Source: Gammaproteobacteria bacterium (GTDB lineage: Bacteria > Pseudomonadota > Gammaproteobacteria > Acidiferrobacterales > Sulfurifustaceae). Taken from it: a stretch of 33,103 nt of DNA. A model generated the notes under the pieces. The model worked only from the letters and a program-made list of their open reading frames with translations. It did not search any database and had not been told where the DNA came from. Made by a program: the position numbers and the translations under genes. Shown here one piece after another: positions 6,987 through 14,487 of the stretch (position 1 is its first letter; the number at the start of each line of letters is the position of its first letter). Location: assembly GCA_016199745.1 (NCBI GenBank), contig JACQFZ010000037.1:1-33103 (forward strand). The letters are read 5' to 3'.

Positions 6987-7715
6987 CTAATCTCCTGCTC
7001 GATGCCAACCGCTCCAGTTGCCGCCCGACGCGTGATGGTTATTCCATACGTAGGCGTCACTCCCCAGTACAAAAAGATTTGTCTCTGCATTGGGCCAGAT
7101 CAGAACATCAAGGTCGGTTTTGGCGCGCCCACCGATGAGTCCGATCTTTGTCCATGCGCTCCATTCTCCGCAAGGAGTCTTCTGCCATAGCGAATAAACC
7201 TCACCATCTTCGCCGATCACAAAAATCTGTATCCGCTTATACTCATCGCGGATGGCGTCTATTGTTCGTGCCACGTTGCGGTTGGTATAACTCCCATCGC
7301 TGAATACCTCGCCGCCGCCCATAGGAGTCCAATCGGTTTTCCAGTCGCTGCCGGCCACTGTTTGCCACGCGGCATAGACTTTAGCGTTCTTAGCGACCGC
7401 AAAAAGATGCATTCTTCCTTTGCAGTCGAGCGCCGCTGCCGGACGTTGAGCTATAAACTGACCTCCCATTGAGGACCACGGTGTCCACTCGCCGTTTGCT
7501 CCTTCTTTCCATTGATGCAACATCGTATAGATATAGCCATACGCCGGATCCCATACTGGAATGCCACCGGTGCGGAACTGTTCGTATCTGCCGGTCACAT
7601 TTAGGTCCCATTCGTAGGGCCCGGACTCTTCACCGGCGGCGCTCGCCACCTGCGTCGCCATAACACCCAACAGCCCCATCGTTATCTTGCACATCACTGC
7701 ACCTGTAGATCTCAT
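6987..7715 (-). CDS. Secreted PLL-type beta-propeller lectin-like protein
   Basis: This 242-residue exported protein has a signal peptide (hydrophobic about 9-25, ending ASA). Repeated blade motifs are spaced about 45-50 residues apart: W..W...G (EWTPWSSMGGQF, DWTPMGGGEVF, EWSAWTKIGLIGG, NWSGWHRAGD), each followed by a strand of the type DGRMHLFAVAKNAKVYAAWQ or IQIFVIGEDGEVYSLWQK. This is the pattern of PLL-like lectins (Photorhabdus lectin family) and related propellers, which bind fucose or other sugars at sites between blades. About four blades are visible, fewer than the usual seven, so the protein may oligomerise or be divergent. Start ATG 7715 has AGGAGA 6 nt upstream. It converges with the secreted gene ending at 6805. 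Confidence 0.75.
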   Translation of the reverse strand: MRSTGAVMCKITMGLLGVMATQVASAAGEESGPYEWDLNVTGRYEQFRTGGIPVWDPAYGYIYTMLHQWKEGANGEWTPWSSMGGQFIAQRPAAALDCKGRMHLFAVAKNAKVYAAWQTVAGSDWKTDWTPMGGGEVFSDGSYTNRNVARTIDAIRDEYKRIQIFVIGEDGEVYSLWQKTPCGEWSAWTKIGLIGGRAKTDLDVLIWPNAETNLFVLGSDAYVWNNHHASGGNWSGWHRAGD

Positions 7716-7853
7716 GGCGTTCTCCTATTTTTCGGTATCGTTGTGTGTAACATTTTTCGAGTCGGCCGGTGGGTGTTGTTGTGCCACCGTTTCGCATCGC
7801 GTTCCCGCTGTTAGAAAGGAAGACAAGCTAAGCGGAATGAATGTCGGACAGCG

Positions 7854-7891
7854 ATGACATTGCGTGCCAAAAGAGTGGCCGACAATGTCAT
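7854..7891. promoter_or_regulatory. Inverted repeat in a divergent promoter region
   Basis: ATGACATTG (7854-7862) pairs with CAATGTCAT (7883-7891) across 20 nt. Partial outer repeats (TGTCGG near 7842 and CCGACA near 7879) extend the symmetry. It lies between the divergent lectin gene (start 7715) and HEAT-like gene (start 7953), and could be an operator or an old element end. Confidence 0.45.
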
Positions 7892-7952
7892 TGCTTACGG
7901 TTCATAGGTTTGTTTAGTTAAGACATCGTTTTTTGGTTTTGTAGAGGCACGC

Positions 7953-8846
7953 ATGCGTCGATATTTTGGATTGCTGGCCGGTGTTGTGGGTGGAGTGTTA
8001 TTGATCGCGTTGTTCGTAGGTCGGGGCAGCGATACCGACCGAGCTGTCGACGAGCCGCGTGCCAACGGCCCAGCAGTACTCCGCGTGGTAACAGCGCCGA
8101 TCAATTCGGACGCTCGGAAACGGCGCTCGGCGCCGACCCGTTTGCCGATAGATACGCTTCTGGAAAAAGTGATGGCAGCGGATGATTCAGCGCAAGCGCT
8201 GAAAGAGCTACAGCGACTAGCGGCGGAAAATCCTGATGTGCTCGGCCAGCTGATCGGACGTTATCGATTGCCGCCAGGAATGGAAATCCTGAATCAAGAA
8301 GTAAGATGCGCGATCATGGATACATTGCGTGGCATTGCCATGACGCCCGAAGTGCTCGTCTTTGCCAAAGATCTTGCGCGTAGTCACGAGTCTTTCCAGC
8401 GCCGGCACGGCTTCGAATTGTTGCAGAAAATGTCAGTCACCACTGCCGATACTCGCGAGCTCATCACCCAGGCGCTAACCACAGAAAAAGACGCGCCGGT
8501 GTTGAGCCAAGCCATAGCCGCGTTGGGCAAGCAGGCTGTGCCGTACGAAAGCGAGGCGGTCGTGACGCAATTGCGTAAGTTGGCGCAGCATGAGGATTCG
8601 GAGGTGCGGCGTCAAAGCGTGCAAGCACTGTCATATTGGGACTCGACAGGAGGCGCGGAGACTCAACTTTATCGAGCACTCGGTGATAGTTCGTACGATG
8701 TTCGTTTTGCCGCGGTGGAGAGTATTAGCGAAAGCGGTGTACGTTCCGAACGTTTAAAAGCAACACTGACAGCCATACTTAACGACGCTAACGAGCATCT
8801 TGCCGTCAGAGGAGGCGCTCGTGTTGCATTGGAAAGTTTCCCCTAA
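7953..8846 (+). CDS. Membrane-anchored HEAT-like repeat protein, paralogue 2
   Basis: This 297-residue protein has an N-terminal membrane helix (about 6-23: LLAGVVGGVLLIALFVG) and a helical-repeat body with HEAT-like units such as DSEVRRQSVQALSYW and SYDVRFAAVESI. It aligns along its length with the protein at 4707, is shorter in the linker, and has no enzymatic motif. AGAGG lies about 6 nt before the ATG. It is probably a scaffold facing the periplasm. The CsbD-like gene follows after about 240 bp and need not be co-transcribed. Confidence 0.72.
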   Translation: MRRYFGLLAGVVGGVLLIALFVGRGSDTDRAVDEPRANGPAVLRVVTAPINSDARKRRSAPTRLPIDTLLEKVMAADDSAQALKELQRLAAENPDVLGQLIGRYRLPPGMEILNQEVRCAIMDTLRGIAMTPEVLVFAKDLARSHESFQRRHGFELLQKMSVTTADTRELITQALTTEKDAPVLSQAIAALGKQAVPYESEAVVTQLRKLAQHEDSEVRRQSVQALSYWDSTGGAETQLYRALGDSSYDVRFAAVESISESGVRSERLKATLTAILNDANEHLAVRGGARVALESFP

Positions 8847-9083
8847 CGGATGAGGCGAAGGACCTCAGTAATAAATGGTACGAATCCGCCCCCTTTGAGC
8901 AGTTTTCGCGCCTCTACGCCTCTGAAGTTCCCACTTATCTTTATGCCCGTACGAATTGCGCTATGCGCGCTAGCGCACCGACGCGGCAAGATCGTGTCGG
9001 CAACCTATGGCAACCGGGATTTCAGATATTACGGAATCTTTGTCGCGCCATGTCGCGTGTCGATTTAACCCTAGGAGAACAAA

Positions 9084-9308
9084 ATGAACTGGAACGCCGT
9101 GCAAACTGATTGGAAGCAATTCAGAACTGTCATTCAAAAACGATGGGACAAGCTCACCGACGCCCAGCTCGACAGTATCGCCGGTAAGCGCGAACAGTTA
9201 GCCGGAACCCTCGAATCAACCTACAGCATCGGCAAGGATGAAACCGAGAAGCAAATCAAGGAATTTGAAGAACGCAACAAAGACTATCGTCCGGCGCAAG
9301 CCAGCTAG
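9084..9308 (+). CDS. CsbD-family stress protein
   Basis: This 74-residue, highly charged protein matches the CsbD-like family: N-terminal MNWNAVQTDWKQFRTVIQKR followed by WDKLTDAQLDSIAGKREQLA, the characteristic W..f.g..k..Wg.Lt...l..i.G....L.G pattern. Members are small general-stress proteins of unknown mechanism, usually under stationary-phase or stress sigma control. The start has a strong AGGAGAAC site 4-5 nt upstream. It is monocistronic, with repeats following. Confidence 0.9.
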   Translation: MNWNAVQTDWKQFRTVIQKRWDKLTDAQLDSIAGKREQLAGTLESTYSIGKDETEKQIKEFEERNKDYRPAQAS

Positions 9309-9447
9309 GCGAAGGTCGGCCCACCTTGCGCCGCAATGAGTCGCGCAAGGTGGTTAGCTGATGGAGTAAGCGCGGCGATCGCGGCAGTAGCGACGAAAAC
9401 GCCAAACGGATAAAAGAGCGGATAACAAGAATAAAGGGGACGCTACC

Positions 9448-9467
9448 CAATGGCACTGCTTTAAGCC
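9448..9467. repeat. Partial MITE end
   Basis: CAATGGCACTGCTTTAAGCC resembles the left MITE end GAATGGCACTTACTTAAGC. The shared internal module appears about 105 bp further on, but no right end is found, so this looks like a broken copy interrupted by the palindrome at 9488-9570. Confidence 0.45.
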
Positions 9468-9487
9468 GTGCGTACCAAGAAACAGCT

Positions 9488-9570
9488 GTCATTCCCGCGC
9501 CGGCGGGAATCCATACGGCATATCCGACGTTGTTTAGCCCGGCATGGATCCCCGCTTTCGCGGGAATGAC
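9488..9570. repeat. GTCATTCCCGCG-type palindromic repeat
   Basis: The 27-bp arms 9488-9514 (starting GTCATTCCCGCG) and 9544-9570 (ending CGCGGGAATGAC) are near-perfect inverted repeats, each holding a smaller CCCGC...GCGGG hairpin. This is the widespread extragenic palindrome type of beta- and gammaproteobacteria. Confidence 0.8.
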
Positions 9571-9642
9571 GAACTTATTAGCAGGTCCCTTCCCCTTTAT
9601 TCTTTTTATTCTTCCCGTGAGTATAAGCTGATAAGGACCCCG

Positions 9643-11490
9643 TTAGTTGTCGCCGGCCTGGCCGCCGAGCAAGTTGAAGTGAAGCAGCGCGCGTAGTTTC
9701 GCCGGACTGACCGGTTTGGCAAAAATATACGTTCGCGGCATCTGCGTGAGGCGCTCGGGCACGAGCGCGACATTGCCGGTCATGATAGCGGCCGGGATCG
9801 TGGTCTGGAAGCGGGCGCGCACGCGTTGAATAATTCCCTCGCCGTCGAGCATCGGCTCGAACTGAAAGTCGGCGATGACGAAATCGGGTGCGCTGGTCAT
9901 TGTTCGGTGAATCTGATCGAGCGCCGCCGGCGAGGTGGCGCTGACCACCTCGGCGCGCCAATCGCGCAGCAACGTCGTCAGGGCCTGTACGACGGTCTCA
10001 TCGTCATCGACGACCAGAATCGAGCGACCCGCCAGTGAAAACGGCAACACCGTATCCACGGTCGTGACGACGGTGGTGCGCGGCTCGTCACCTAAATAAG
10101 GAATGCGCAATTCGAACCGGCTGCCGCGACCGGGCGAGGAGCGCACAGTGACCGGATGATCGAGCCGCTTGGCGAGGCGCGCCACGATGCCGAGCCCGAG
10201 TCCGACGCCCTTGCGGGGTTTGCGAGCGGTGCTAGTCGGTAACGGCACCTGGTAGAAATCTTCGAAGATATAGTTGAGCTCGGCGTCGACGATGCCGATG
10301 CCGGTATCGAAAACTTGTATCGTCGCCATCCCGGTCGCGCGCGACCGGCGACAGCCGAGCAGGATGCCGCCGCGATCGGTGTACTTGATCGCGTTCGCCA
10401 GCAGGTTGCGCAATATTCGTTCGATCGACAAGCGATCGGTCTGCACTAGCGCATGCGACGGGCGAACTTGGAACGTCAGGTCTTTGGCGTCCGTCAACGG
10501 TTTGAATTCGTGCGCGAGCTTTTCGAACAGCGCCGCCACCGATACCGGCTCGATGTTGACTTCGACTTTCCCGCTCTCGAGCTGCGTGACATCGAGCACG
10601 TTGTCGAACAGCGACTCTAAAGATTCGAGCGCTGTCTCCATCTGCTGCAACGTCGGCGATACTTTTTTTTGCGTTACGTTCAGCCGCAGCGAGCCGAGTA
10701 GCAACGCCAAGGCGTGTAGCGGTTGCCGCAGATCGTGACTGGCGGCGGCGAAGAACCGTGATTTCGCCACGCTCGCCATCTCCACCGCTTGCTTGGCGCG
10801 CGTGACCTCGACGTTTTTTTCGCGAAGCTCCTGCGCCAGCTTTTCAACCACGAAGCGCGTGGCCAATGCCTCAAATACTTGCCCGCCTTGTTGCAGGATC
10901 AGCGACAACGCCGTGCCACACGCCAGTACTACCATGCCGACCAACGCGAAATCGTTAGGCGTACTGCGGCTGAGATGTGTCGCCGCGAGCGTTAGATAGA
11001 TCGGCAGAGAAACGAGGCAGGAGTCGAGGATGTCCAACCCGGAGATGGAATACTGTGTCAGCAGAACGACGTAGCCGAACGTCAGCACGAAAAACAGCGT
11101 CTCGTGCGGACCACCGAAACCAAACGCCCAATAGGCGTAACTCCAAAACAGCGCGGTGCCGAAACCGGTGATGCGCAGGACATAGATCCATTTCCGGCTC
11201 ACTGCCCGCTGACCCTCGCGCCGGCGCGCGCTCAACAGCAACCAGAGCTCCAGCGGGTGATGCAGCAGCACGTAGGTGCCGTACCACAGAAGTAAATGAC
11301 GCCGATCGGCGTAGTCCCACGCCAGCCATACCAACAGCAGCTCGCTCAGCAATTGCGGCACGATCACAAGCCACAGCTGTTGAGTATTCTGGCGAACGAT
11401 CTCCACTTGCACCGCGTCGGTGATTTCTTGGCGCGCGGCCGGCGACGCTAGATTTTGCAGTAACGACTCGAGCGACGCGCTGTAGCGCAT
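9643..11490 (-). CDS. Hybrid sensor histidine kinase with C-terminal receiver
   Basis: This 615-residue inner-membrane kinase has about six hydrophobic helices (about 40-60, 66-86, 103-123, 131-150, 158-172, 182-200) forming a membrane sensor without a large periplasmic domain, then a coiled coil (about 212-240). The HisKA box SHDLRQPLHAL has phospho-accepting His 252. The ATPase domain shows NLLANAIKYTD (Asn 366), DTGIGI (395-400) and GVGLGLGI (428-435). A receiver follows, with VVDDDE (494-498), phospho-acceptor Asp 541 and a conserved Lys in FAKPVSP. The SHDLRQPLHAL box and domain order match a proteobacterial subgroup usually paired with LuxR-type regulators, as here. The partner gene ends 15 bp upstream, so the two form an operon. 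The signal is unknown. Confidence 0.93.
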   Translation of the reverse strand: MRYSASLESLLQNLASPAARQEITDAVQVEIVRQNTQQLWLVIVPQLLSELLLVWLAWDYADRRHLLLWYGTYVLLHHPLELWLLLSARRREGQRAVSRKWIYVLRITGFGTALFWSYAYWAFGFGGPHETLFFVLTFGYVVLLTQYSISGLDILDSCLVSLPIYLTLAATHLSRSTPNDFALVGMVVLACGTALSLILQQGGQVFEALATRFVVEKLAQELREKNVEVTRAKQAVEMASVAKSRFFAAASHDLRQPLHALALLLGSLRLNVTQKKVSPTLQQMETALESLESLFDNVLDVTQLESGKVEVNIEPVSVAALFEKLAHEFKPLTDAKDLTFQVRPSHALVQTDRLSIERILRNLLANAIKYTDRGGILLGCRRSRATGMATIQVFDTGIGIVDAELNYIFEDFYQVPLPTSTARKPRKGVGLGLGIVARLAKRLDHPVTVRSSPGRGSRFELRIPYLGDEPRTTVVTTVDTVLPFSLAGRSILVVDDDETVVQALTTLLRDWRAEVVSATSPAALDQIHRTMTSAPDFVIADFQFEPMLDGEGIIQRVRARFQTTIPAAIMTGNVALVPERLTQMPRTYIFAKPVSPAKLRALLHFNLLGGQAGDN

Positions 11491-11505
11491 ATCGACGGTG
11501 TCCGA

Positions 11506-12126
11506 CTAGGTAGGAGGCAACAGCAGTTTCGCCGCGGCCTGTGTGCGATTGGCCACGCCCATTTTTTTTAGAATGTGCGCGACGTGAACCCGGACGGTGT
11601 TTCCGGAAAGAGCGAGACGGGCGGCAATCTCTTTGTTGGAAAGCCCAAGCACGATCAGCGGCAGTATTTCCGTCTCCCGCGGCGTGAGCTTGTCGCCGAG
11701 GTTGCCGTGGGCGCGCGCCGGTTCGGTTGTGCGGCGATCAAGCCGTACGATTTCCGTCGGCCAGTAAGTTCCGCCCGCCAAGACCAGTTGAATCGCGTGC
11801 CGCAGCACCGAGATGGCGGTGGTCTTCGGCACGAAGCCGCAGGCACCAAGGTCCAACACTTGCCGGATCTCCTCACGATCGTTGCTCGCGGAAAGAACCA
11901 ATATCGGCACGGTAGGCGCCGCGCCGCGTAATCGCAGCAGCGCCTCAGTGCCGTGACTGTCGGGAAGATCCAAGTCCAAGATGATCAAGTCGATATCGCG
12001 ATGGCGCTCGATCAGCTTCATGCTCACGCCCAACGAATTAGCCAACAGACATTCGTTGCCGGCGCCCAATTCTGTCTGTAGCGCATTGAGCACGATCGGA
12101 TGGTCGTCGACGATTAAGTATTTCAT
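11506..12126 (-). CDS. NarL/LuxR-type response regulator
   Basis: This 206-residue two-domain regulator has a receiver with acidic pocket VDDHP (Asp 7, 8), phospho-acceptor Asp 51 in LIILDLDLPD, and a Lys in VPKTT, followed by a GerE/LuxR helix-turn-helix (about 145-198: LTPRETEILPLIVLGLSNKE and VRVHVAHILKKMGV). It is the first gene of the two-component operon and precedes the kinase by 15 bp. The kinase His, its own receiver and this receiver would form a branched phosphotransfer pair. Its targets are unknown; the adjacent DoxX region is one possibility. Length is normal for the family. Confidence 0.93.
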   Translation of the reverse strand: MKYLIVDDHPIVLNALQTELGAGNECLLANSLGVSMKLIERHRDIDLIILDLDLPDSHGTEALLRLRGAAPTVPILVLSASNDREEIRQVLDLGACGFVPKTTAISVLRHAIQLVLAGGTYWPTEIVRLDRRTTEPARAHGNLGDKLTPRETEILPLIVLGLSNKEIAARLALSGNTVRVHVAHILKKMGVANRTQAAAKLLLPPT

Positions 12127-12752
12127 GGTCCGTCAATATCGCGTTGCCGATCGAGCTAGTCCGACAGGATTAGCCCTATATAAGCGTCATGATTATTTTA
12201 TACAATATCCACGCGGAAGTTTGTCGTTTACGTTGCCCCCGACAAAACGTTAGGCGCCTTGGGAGCGGAGTATGGCAATCGATGTCGCGCGGTCCAGTTG
12301 TGAGCCGCTTCGTAGGGGATGCCGGTGTCATTGATGCGCGTCGCCGGCCTCGTGCCGTCTCACCGATCTCTGCGACCGATCTCGCGATCGTTACGAAATG
12401 CCGCGGACGTGTCGGGATTCATCAGGCATTGGAATCGTTCTCCTGCTGCAGGTAGCGGGGCGGCGCCTATTGTCCTGCGGCTCGACGCGCCAGGTATCGT
12501 CAGTATCGAGCGCCCTCGAGCATCTGGCCTGTCAGCGCTACATGGCGCCTGTTCTTCCGGCATAGTCGCCGGTCTGTTTGCCTATCTCGGTTGCGTCGTC
12601 GGGTTTCGCGGCTTGCGTTTCGGGCCGGCGCACGACGGCGTGCGCTCGTCGCCCATGGTGTCCTGGCCCGAAGGCGGAAGCGATCCGTACCGGATGTTCT
12701 TGTTGAACATCGTCGACGCGCACACCGTTGCCGTAGTGCTGGGACCTCGTTC
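12127..12752. other. Region between the response regulator and the AraC remnant
   Basis: No intact gene is seen. The first 100 bp should hold the promoter of the leftward two-component operon. The rest has several short overlapping open frames with no recognisable domain. Given the AraC remnant at 12753, part of this region may be the decayed N-terminal half of that regulator. Confidence 0.5.
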
Positions 12753-12917
12753 ATGCAACTACTAGCAGGCGTGCGGCTACCGCGAGTCGCGGTCGAGATT
12801 TTGTGTAGCCGCCGAACCATCACTTGGATTGCTCACGAGTACGGGTTCACCGACGCCGCGCATCTCTCGCATGTGTTTGCCGCAGCGATTGGGCGACTAT
12901 CAAACCGACAACTGCAA
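12753..12917 (+). pseudogene. AraC-family regulator, C-terminal helix-turn-helix remnant
   Basis: A 55-codon stretch reads TITWIAHEYGFTDAAHLSHV followed by FAAAIGRLS, the second helix-turn-helix of AraC-family activators (consensus IA...GF.D.aHlsr.Fr...G..P). A preceding MQLLAGVRLPRVAVEIL fits the linker helix. A full AraC regulator has about 250-300 residues; no first helix-turn-helix or ligand domain is visible upstream in any frame. The frame stays open into the DoxX gene, but that gene has its own start. I call it a decayed regulator that may once have controlled the DoxX gene. Confidence 0.6.
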
Positions 12918-12995
12918 AAAACAGAAACGTCCCGACTGGCACGTTTAAACCAACCATTCAATTTTGCCATACCCACAAACCTAAGAGGAATCGAT

Positions 12996-13400
12996 ATGCA
13001 CAACACCGACGACCTAGGAAAATTAACTCTACGCATCACGTTGGCGGTTCTGATTTTATTTTATGGAGTAGCGAAATTAATTAGCGGTCCCAGTTTTATC
13101 GCATCGGCGCTGGCCCATGTCGGTGTGCCGCAAATTTTCGCGTATTTGGTCTATGTCGGCGAAGTGATCGCTCCGATTCTAGTATTGCTAGGTGTATGGT
13201 CGCGAGCGGCGGCGGCGCTTGTCGCTACCAATATGATCGTTGCAATTTTGCTGGAACATACCGGCGATTTGCTGAAGCTTAACCAATACGGCGGATGGGC
13301 ATTGGATCTTGAAGGATTTTTTCTGAGTAGCGCGATCGCCATTATATTGCTGGGAGCGGGCCGCTATAGCTTAGGCGGCAGTTCCGGCAAATATAATTAA
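12996..13400 (+). CDS. DoxX-family membrane protein
   Basis: This 134-residue protein has four hydrophobic helices and matches the DoxX family: LRITLAVLILFYGVAKLISG, FIASALAHVGVPQIFAYLVY, GEVIAPILVLLGVWSRAAA and a final FFLSSAIAIILLGAGRYS. DoxX proteins are small inner-membrane proteins linked to thiosulfate or quinone chemistry and to oxidative stress; the precise role here is unknown. The ATG at 12996 has AGAGGAA 5 nt upstream. The longer open frame starting at 12591 only reflects the AraC remnant in the same frame. Confidence 0.88.
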   Translation: MHNTDDLGKLTLRITLAVLILFYGVAKLISGPSFIASALAHVGVPQIFAYLVYVGEVIAPILVLLGVWSRAAAALVATNMIVAILLEHTGDLLKLNQYGGWALDLEGFFLSSAIAIILLGAGRYSLGGSSGKYN

Positions 13401-13489
13401 TGCGCAAACGGGGCTTTTCAGTATCGGCTTGTATGCGCCCCCAGTTGTGGGCGCAATGGAGAGACTAAGAGATTAAAGGGGTCTCATGG

Positions 13490-13662
13490 GAATGGCACTT
13501 ACTTAACTCGACTATGTTACTAAACTGACCTGCCCCGAACTTATTAGCAGGTTCCTTCCCCTTCAGGGGGAAGGACAGGATGGGGGTGGGTTGTGGTCGC
13601 TACTGCAAAAAACCCACCCCCACCCCGGCCTGCTTCGGCTCTTGCTTAAGTAAGTGCCATTC
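13490..13662. mobile_element. MITE-like element, copy C, with 11-bp target-site duplication
   Basis: This 173-bp non-coding element has ends GAATGGCACTTACTTAA and CTTAAGTAAGTGCCATTC. Identical direct repeats GGGTCTCATGG flank it at 13479-13489 and 13663-13673. The interior has the shared module GAACTTATTAGCAGGTTCC and a G-rich tract opposed by a C-rich tract (GATGGGGGTGGGTT / AACCCACCCCCACCCC). It is the same family as copies A and B, with a different target-site sequence, so it inserted independently. Confidence 0.88.
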
Positions 13663-13733
13663 GGGTCTCATGGGACTCCCTCTAGTTGTTGACGTGTACC
13701 TTAACAAGGTGTCCAGTAAGAGGGGGGAAGTCC

Positions 13734-13749
13734 AGTCTGACCCCGATTT
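13734..13749. repeat. 16-nt repeat motif, copy 2
   Basis: AGTCTGACCCCGATTT is identical to 142-157. It lies just outside the right flank of MITE copy C. Confidence 0.45.
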
Positions 13750-13767
13750 ACCTGCGGTCGTGCTGCT

Positions 13768-14163
13768 CTACTTCGGCGCTGGCGCGCTCATAACCGGGCG
13801 ATGATTTATGTTGATGACACGCAGATAGGCAATAACGTCGTGGATCTGCTCGTCCGTCAACTCTTGACCCCAGGGCGGCATGAACGGTGAGCGTTCCACA
13901 GCCGCACCACCGTTGCGAATGATTCTCTCTTTATATTCGTCAGAGGCGGCACTGACGGTCAGATTGGCGGGTGGTGGCATGAGATTTTTCGCGGCCCGAC
14001 CTTCGCCATCTGCATGCGGACCGTGACACAACACACAGTACGTGCGAAATACAATCGAGCCGCGCACGTCGGCCAACTCTTCTTGGCGACTCTCTCCGGC
14101 GCCGCTTGCGGCGATCGCGGCAGTAGCGACAAAAACGCCAAGGCATATTCGCGCCAGAATCAT
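13768..14163 (-). CDS. Exported mono-haem c-type cytochrome
   Basis: I take the ATG at 14163, which overlaps the TGA of the cupredoxin gene as ATGA (translational coupling); the longer frame from 14208 lies inside that gene. The 131-residue product has a signal peptide (about 1-20), the haem motif CVLCH, and a likely axial Met in SPFMPPWGQELTDEQIHDVI, the usual end of class I cytochrome c. LMPPPANLT between them is common in small electron-transfer cytochromes. It would carry electrons in the periplasm, probably to or from the MauG-like di-haem enzyme encoded two genes upstream in the same operon. Confidence 0.88.
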   Translation of the reverse strand: MILARICLGVFVATAAIAASGAGESRQEELADVRGSIVFRTYCVLCHGPHADGEGRAAKNLMPPPANLTVSAASDEYKERIIRNGGAAVERSPFMPPWGQELTDEQIHDVIAYLRVININHRPVMSAPAPK

Positions 14164-14477
14164 TTGTCGACTTGAACCGTCAACTTCATATAAGGATGGA
14201 TCGCGCATTCGATCTCGACCGTGCCCGGTTGATCGAAAACCACTTTCTTGGATTGCCCTTGTGAGTACGATCCGAGGTCGAAGGTTTTGGTATCGGAGAG
14301 CGAATACACGTTATGGAAATAAGGATCGTCGTTTTTAAAACTGACGGTGTCGCCGACCTTGATCTGAAGACGCACCACGCTAAACGTTCGGTCTTTTTGC
14401 GTGATCTCGTATTCGGCCGCCAGTGCATTGGTTATCAGCAACGCCCCAAACACTCCGACTAAATAGTTAGCGCGCAT
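14160..14477 (-). CDS. Exported small cupredoxin (plastocyanin-like)
   Basis: The ATG at 14477 has AGGAGAG 5 nt upstream and gives a signal peptide (about 1-20). The 105-residue product has one blue-copper domain. Type I copper ligands are all present: His 55 (DPYFHNVYS), Cys 91 and His 94 (ECAIHP) and Met 97 (YMKL). IKVGDTVSFKNDD is the usual plastocyanin-like strand. It resembles the small cupredoxins found beside MauG-like genes. It starts 10 bp after the peroxidase-like gene and overlaps the cytochrome gene by 4 bp, so the three genes are one operon. Its role is probably periplasmic electron transfer. Confidence 0.9.
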   Translation of the reverse strand: MRANYLVGVFGALLITNALAAEYEITQKDRTFSVVRLQIKVGDTVSFKNDDPYFHNVYSLSDTKTFDLGSYSQGQSKKVVFDQPGTVEIECAIHPYMKLTVQVDK

Positions 14478-14487
14478 TGGCTCTCTC

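Larger units (their letters stand above)
9309..9642. other. Intergenic region of mosaic repeats
   Basis: No gene is seen. It holds an 18-bp word AATAAAGGGGACGCTACC (9430-9447) that is also found beside MITE copy A, a MITE-end-like sequence (9448-9467), a GTCATTCCCGCG palindrome (9488-9570), and a module GAACTTATTAGCAGG(T)CCCTTCCCC shared with copies A and C. Confidence 0.65.
13401..13767. other. Intergenic region carrying MITE copy C
   Basis: Besides copy C (13490-13662), its 11-bp direct repeats and the 16-nt motif at 13734-13749, nothing is seen. The flanking genes converge here. Confidence 0.6.

Noticed and set aside
6810-7190. 126-codon open frame on the plus strand
   Set aside because: It starts inside a terminator-like hairpin and runs antisense into the lectin gene; no motif.
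8850-9068. 72-codon open frame between the HEAT-like and CsbD genes
   Set aside because: No ribosome binding site or family signature; another open frame over the same DNA is equally good, so both look like chance.
12319-12765. 148-codon plus-strand frame before DoxX
   Set aside because: It does not read like any part of an AraC regulator or other family and overlaps other frames of similar length.
14164-14208. N-terminal extension of the cytochrome gene to ATG 14208
   Set aside because: It would lie inside the cupredoxin gene and precede the signal peptide; the ATGA overlap at 14160-14163 gives a better start.
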